Shown here piece by piece: positions 61,296 through 64,000 of a stretch of 64,000 nucleotides of DNA. The stretch's first letter is position 1. Each line of letters begins with the position of its first letter. A program made the translations under genes and the position numbers. The DNA is from Alkalibacter mobilis (lineage in GTDB: Bacteria; Bacillota; Clostridia; Eubacteriales; Alkalibacteraceae): positions 1 through 64,000 of the forward strand of contig NZ_JADNRK010000011.1 of assembly GCF_015594845.1 (NCBI RefSeq). The letters are read 5' to 3'. The notes beneath the pieces were generated by a model that worked only from the letters and a program-made list of their open reading frames with translations, ran no database searches and was not told the DNA's origin.

Positions 61296-63215
61296 TCAAT
61301 CCCCCCTGATCAGCTTCACACTTCCTACACCTTCAGCTTCATATCCTCCAAGGGTTTCCAAGGATGATTTGAATTCATCCGACATTAGAACCTCTATGAA
61401 CGATTCAACTTTTTCATCATGCAAGAATTCTTCTCTCAAAATAAAATCATATGTCTCCCAGCATATGGGAATGAAATCCAGACCATAAACCTTTGCAGCC
61501 GAATATATCCCCAGGCCAGCATGTGCAGAACCCGAAGCCACTTGTACCGCAACGGAAAGATGAGTCAATTCCTCTCTCTCATAGCCATATATGTCTTCGG
61601 CATCGATCCCTTGCTTATTGAGCAAGTAATCCAAAAGGATCCTGGTGCCCGATCCCTTTTGCCTGTTCACGTAGGATAGGTCTTTATTTATGAGATCGGC
61701 TATGCCTTTTATCCCCAGTGGATTTCCCCCTGCAACCATCAATCCTTGGCTTCTTTTCACACCTTTGACAATGGCCACATTTGTATTGGCCAAATATCTT
61801 TTTACAAAACTTTCATTGTATTCTCCGGAATTTTCATCTAAAAGATGGATCCCCGCCATATGAGTCTCGTTTCTTTTGACCGCCATTATTCCTCCCATAC
61901 TTCCTACATGGGACGAACTTACGTATTTAAGCGGATCTCTTCTTCTCAGAAGGTCATAGGCAACATCGATCAGCGGATCGTGGCTTCCGTTTGCGACCAA
62001 AGTGTTTTCGATCTCGTCCTTTGATCTTAACAGGGAAATCTCAACTTCCTGCCCTGCGTCTATACCTTCGGTATTCAATGGTATATCCAGTATCCCGTCC
62101 GCCTTGACAAAAGATGTGACCACTCCCGCGCCTCTATCCAATGGAGTCGCAATTACCTTTTGCCCTACTTTTCCAAGTTTCATCCTTACAAATTCCCGAT
62201 ATTTCAGTGATGACATGACTCTTCTTCCCAAAACGGCAACTGTCTTTTGATTTTTTGGCAATTGAATCCTCTGAAGCTTCTCTACGATTTTCTTGACTAC
62301 ATGCTCCATTACGATTATTCCGGATACCGGATATCCCGGGATCCCTATGCAAGGCTTGTTGCCGACCCTTCCAAGTATGGTGGGCTTTCCCGGTCTTATT
62401 GCTATACCATGGGTATAAACCTGACCTGTCTGGGATATTGCCGTGCTTGCATAGTCTTCGGTCCCCGCAGAAGAACCGGCATTGAGGATGACGATATCGC
62501 ATTCACAAGAGGCCTTTATCAATGCTTCCTTGATCAATTCAAGGTCGTCGGGAACTATGTCGTATATGATGGAATCACAGCCCCAAGTGCTTGCCATAGA
62601 AGAAAATATCGACGAATTAAATTCAATGATCTCCCCTTTTTTTGGATTTGACCTGGGGGTTACTATTTCATCTCCAGTAGGTATGAACCCCACTACAGGT
62701 TTTGAGTATACTTCCACCAAACTTACTCCGCCAGCCATCATGGCTCCTATGGCTGCGGGCTCGATCTTCATATTGGAAGGAAGTATCATTTCTTCCTGGC
62801 ACACATCTTCACCTATTTGTCTGACATGTTGCCACGGATGCGCAGCCGCATTTATGGTGGCTACCCTTTCTTTTTTGTACACGATATCCTCGACCATGAT
62901 CACAGAATCCATCTCTTCAGGCAACGGATCTCCCGTGTCCACAACCACATATCCCGTTCCCTCTTCCAAATTTACCGGTGTGGTATCGGTTGCCCCGAAT
63001 GTATCGGAAGCTTTTACTGCAATGCCGTCCATGGCGCATGCATAGTAGTGTGGAGCGGAAATCTTTGCAAAAACCGGTACGGCTGTTACCCTGCCCAATG
63101 ACCGATCAAGGGGAAGGACCTCTGATTTTTTCTTTTCCAAATCCGATCCAAGTTGTTTTAAATACTCCTGTAGTGCTGTATCAAGCTCTTTGTTTTCAAG
63201 ATAAGTGTATCCCAT
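61296..63215 (-). CDS. moeA: MoeA-type molybdopterin molybdenumtransferase fused to a PBP-like domain
   Basis: A 639-residue two-part protein. The first 400 residues are MoeA: PLDRSLGRVTAVPVFAKIS, CAMDGIAVKA, VDTGDPLPEEMDSVIMVED, then the MoeA/MogA core FIPTGDEIV and LNAGSSAGTEDYA, and RPGKPTILGRVGNKPCIGIPGYP. The last 210 residues (from about SHVGSMGGIMAVKRNETH) form a periplasmic-binding-protein-like fold with RQKGSGTRILLDYLL, as in ModE/LysR-like oxyanion sensors, but without a DNA-binding region or a signal peptide. This fusion is known from clostridia. It may sense or hold molybdate or tungstate. GGAGGGA precedes the ATG. Confidence 0.93.
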   Translation of the reverse strand: MGYTYLENKELDTALQEYLKQLGSDLEKKKSEVLPLDRSLGRVTAVPVFAKISAPHYYACAMDGIAVKASDTFGATDTTPVNLEEGTGYVVVDTGDPLPEEMDSVIMVEDIVYKKERVATINAAAHPWQHVRQIGEDVCQEEMILPSNMKIEPAAIGAMMAGGVSLVEVYSKPVVGFIPTGDEIVTPRSNPKKGEIIEFNSSIFSSMASTWGCDSIIYDIVPDDLELIKEALIKASCECDIVILNAGSSAGTEDYASTAISQTGQVYTHGIAIRPGKPTILGRVGNKPCIGIPGYPVSGIIVMEHVVKKIVEKLQRIQLPKNQKTVAVLGRRVMSSLKYREFVRMKLGKVGQKVIATPLDRGAGVVTSFVKADGILDIPLNTEGIDAGQEVEISLLRSKDEIENTLVANGSHDPLIDVAYDLLRRRDPLKYVSSSHVGSMGGIMAVKRNETHMAGIHLLDENSGEYNESFVKRYLANTNVAIVKGVKRSQGLMVAGGNPLGIKGIADLINKDLSYVNRQKGSGTRILLDYLLNKQGIDAEDIYGYEREELTHLSVAVQVASGSAHAGLGIYSAAKVYGLDFIPICWETYDFILREEFLHDEKVESFIEVLMSDEFKSSLETLGGYEAEGVGSVKLIRGD

Positions 63216-63226
63216 TGCGATCCCTC

Positions 63227-64000
63227 CTAAAACAGTCTGACTTTAACAGATTGGTTCTTGTTCAAGCCTTCACTTTCTCTCTTTATGTGTACGTATCCAT
63301 CCGCTTCAGTCATCAAGGAGATCATTCCTGATTTTCCGAATACCGGTTCAGCCCACAACTTGTCTCCGTCATTTTTTAAACGGACCGAAAGATACTCTTC
63401 CCTTCCACTGTTGGATGGATAATTTGTCAGCATGACTGCTTCCATATAAGGTTCGAATGCTTTATCATCATTTTCCATCGCTTGAAGGATCTTCTTTACA
63501 AAAATCTGAAATATTACAAACGCAGATGCAGGGTGCCCGGGAAGTCCGATCACTGCCTTGTTTCCTACCCTGCCTATAATGGTGGGTTTTCCGGGTTTTA
63601 CGGCTATACCGTGAAGTAAAACTCCCGGTTCTCCCAGAGAATCGATTACTTTGACAGTAACATCCTTCGTCCCGACGGAACTTCCGCCGGAAATAACCAC
63701 CATATCATTTTCCTCCAGGGCTTTTCTGACCAAGCGGTCTATCTCTTCATAGTCATCTTTTGCGATCCCGTATTTTTTCGGTTCCATCCCCATTTCCCTC
63801 GCCATGGAATAAACGCCGTATGCATTCATATCCCTGACTTGTGCACCTTCAGGATCCTCATGGATTTCGATAACTTCATCGCCTGTAGATATTATCCCTA
63901 TTTTGAGTCTTCTTCTGACCTTTATTTTTTCATATCCAAGACCGGCTATCATTGCAATATCTTGATTTCTTAATTTTCTGCCCGCCTTTATTACCACCGA
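63227..64000 (-). CDS. MoeA-type molybdopterin molybdenumtransferase, second copy, truncated by window edge
   Basis: The frame stays open through the right edge, so the N-terminus lies outside. The visible 258 residues are the C-terminal two thirds of MoeA: VVIKAGRKLRNQDIAMIAGLGYEKI, IGIISTGDEVIE, VISGGSSVGTKDVTV, AVKPGKPTIIGRVGNKAVIGLPGHPASAFV, and the final beta domain. It ends without the extra PBP-like domain of its neighbour. Twelve bases separate it from the next moeA. A pair of MoeA proteins in one operon may serve molybdenum and tungsten, or one may be specialised for aor; the sequence alone cannot tell. Confidence 0.93.
   Translation of the reverse strand, partial: SVVIKAGRKLRNQDIAMIAGLGYEKIKVRRRLKIGIISTGDEVIEIHEDPEGAQVRDMNAYGVYSMAREMGMEPKKYGIAKDDYEEIDRLVRKALEENDMVVISGGSSVGTKDVTVKVIDSLGEPGVLLHGIAVKPGKPTIIGRVGNKAVIGLPGHPASAFVIFQIFVKKILQAMENDDKAFEPYMEAVMLTNYPSNSGREEYLSVRLKNDGDKLWAEPVFGKSGMISLMTEADGYVHIKRESEGLNKNQSVKVRLF

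Overview
The window looks like chromosome from a low-to-moderate-GC anaerobic Clostridia-type Firmicute. The evidence is strong AGGAGG-type ribosome binding sites, frequent TTG starts, a Firmicutes PurR, SpoVG and RqcP, ECF-transporter S components, a one-iron superoxide reductase and an aldehyde:ferredoxin oxidoreductase with its own molybdopterin-type cofactor genes. The species cannot be fixed from the sequence alone; an amino-acid-fermenting anaerobe would fit. I see no phage, insertion sequence, CRISPR array or recognisable defence system.

From 1 to 37.5 kb nearly every gene is on the minus strand and the order follows the ancient Firmicutes block known from Bacillus subtilis. Read right to left it runs purR, spoVG, glmU, prs, pth, mfd, two foldase-like lipoproteins, spoVB-like flippase, yabN/mazG, hup, rqcP, then a seven-gene purine operon (purL-C-F-M-N-H-D), divIC, an S1-domain gene, a ppx-like gene, five tRNAs, tilS, hpt, ftsH, a hot-dog thioesterase, a putative pantothenate ECF S component, coaX, dus, greA and lysS. 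It ends with the promoter and leader of an rRNA operon whose 16S gene should begin just beyond base 1. The sporulation genes that usually sit in this block (spoVT, yabP, yabQ, spoIIE) are absent. The purine operon sits where yabP-yabQ are expected, and its promoter carries a PurBox-like site between the -35 and -10.

From 37.5 to 47.5 kb the strands are mixed: murC; a queuosine-precursor transporter gene (queT) behind a preQ1-I riboswitch; a patatin-like protein; a SEC-C protein; acylphosphatase; superoxide reductase; an Atg22-type MFS protein; a zinc phospholipase C-like protein; and two tandem cytoplasmic chemoreceptor-like genes whose signalling halves are almost identical at DNA level. Long palindromes act as shared terminators between convergent genes.

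From 46.6 to 53.1 kb lies a folate operon (pabA-pabB-pabC-folE-folP-folB-folK), followed by an HD-domain hydrolase and an HSL-type esterase. It supplies p-aminobenzoate, the pterin moiety and their condensation to dihydropteroate. A DUF1836 gene and a haemolysin-III-like gene follow.

From 54.5 kb to the right edge is a molybdenum/tungsten cofactor region on the minus strand: two moeA genes (one fused to a periplasmic-binding-protein-like domain, one cut by the window edge), moaA, moaC, a MOSC gene and a sigma-54 activator. After a terminator there is a consensus sigma-54 promoter driving aor-moaD-moeB. This is the most coherent regulatory unit in the window: cofactor synthesis, its dedicated activator and the metalloenzyme it presumably controls.
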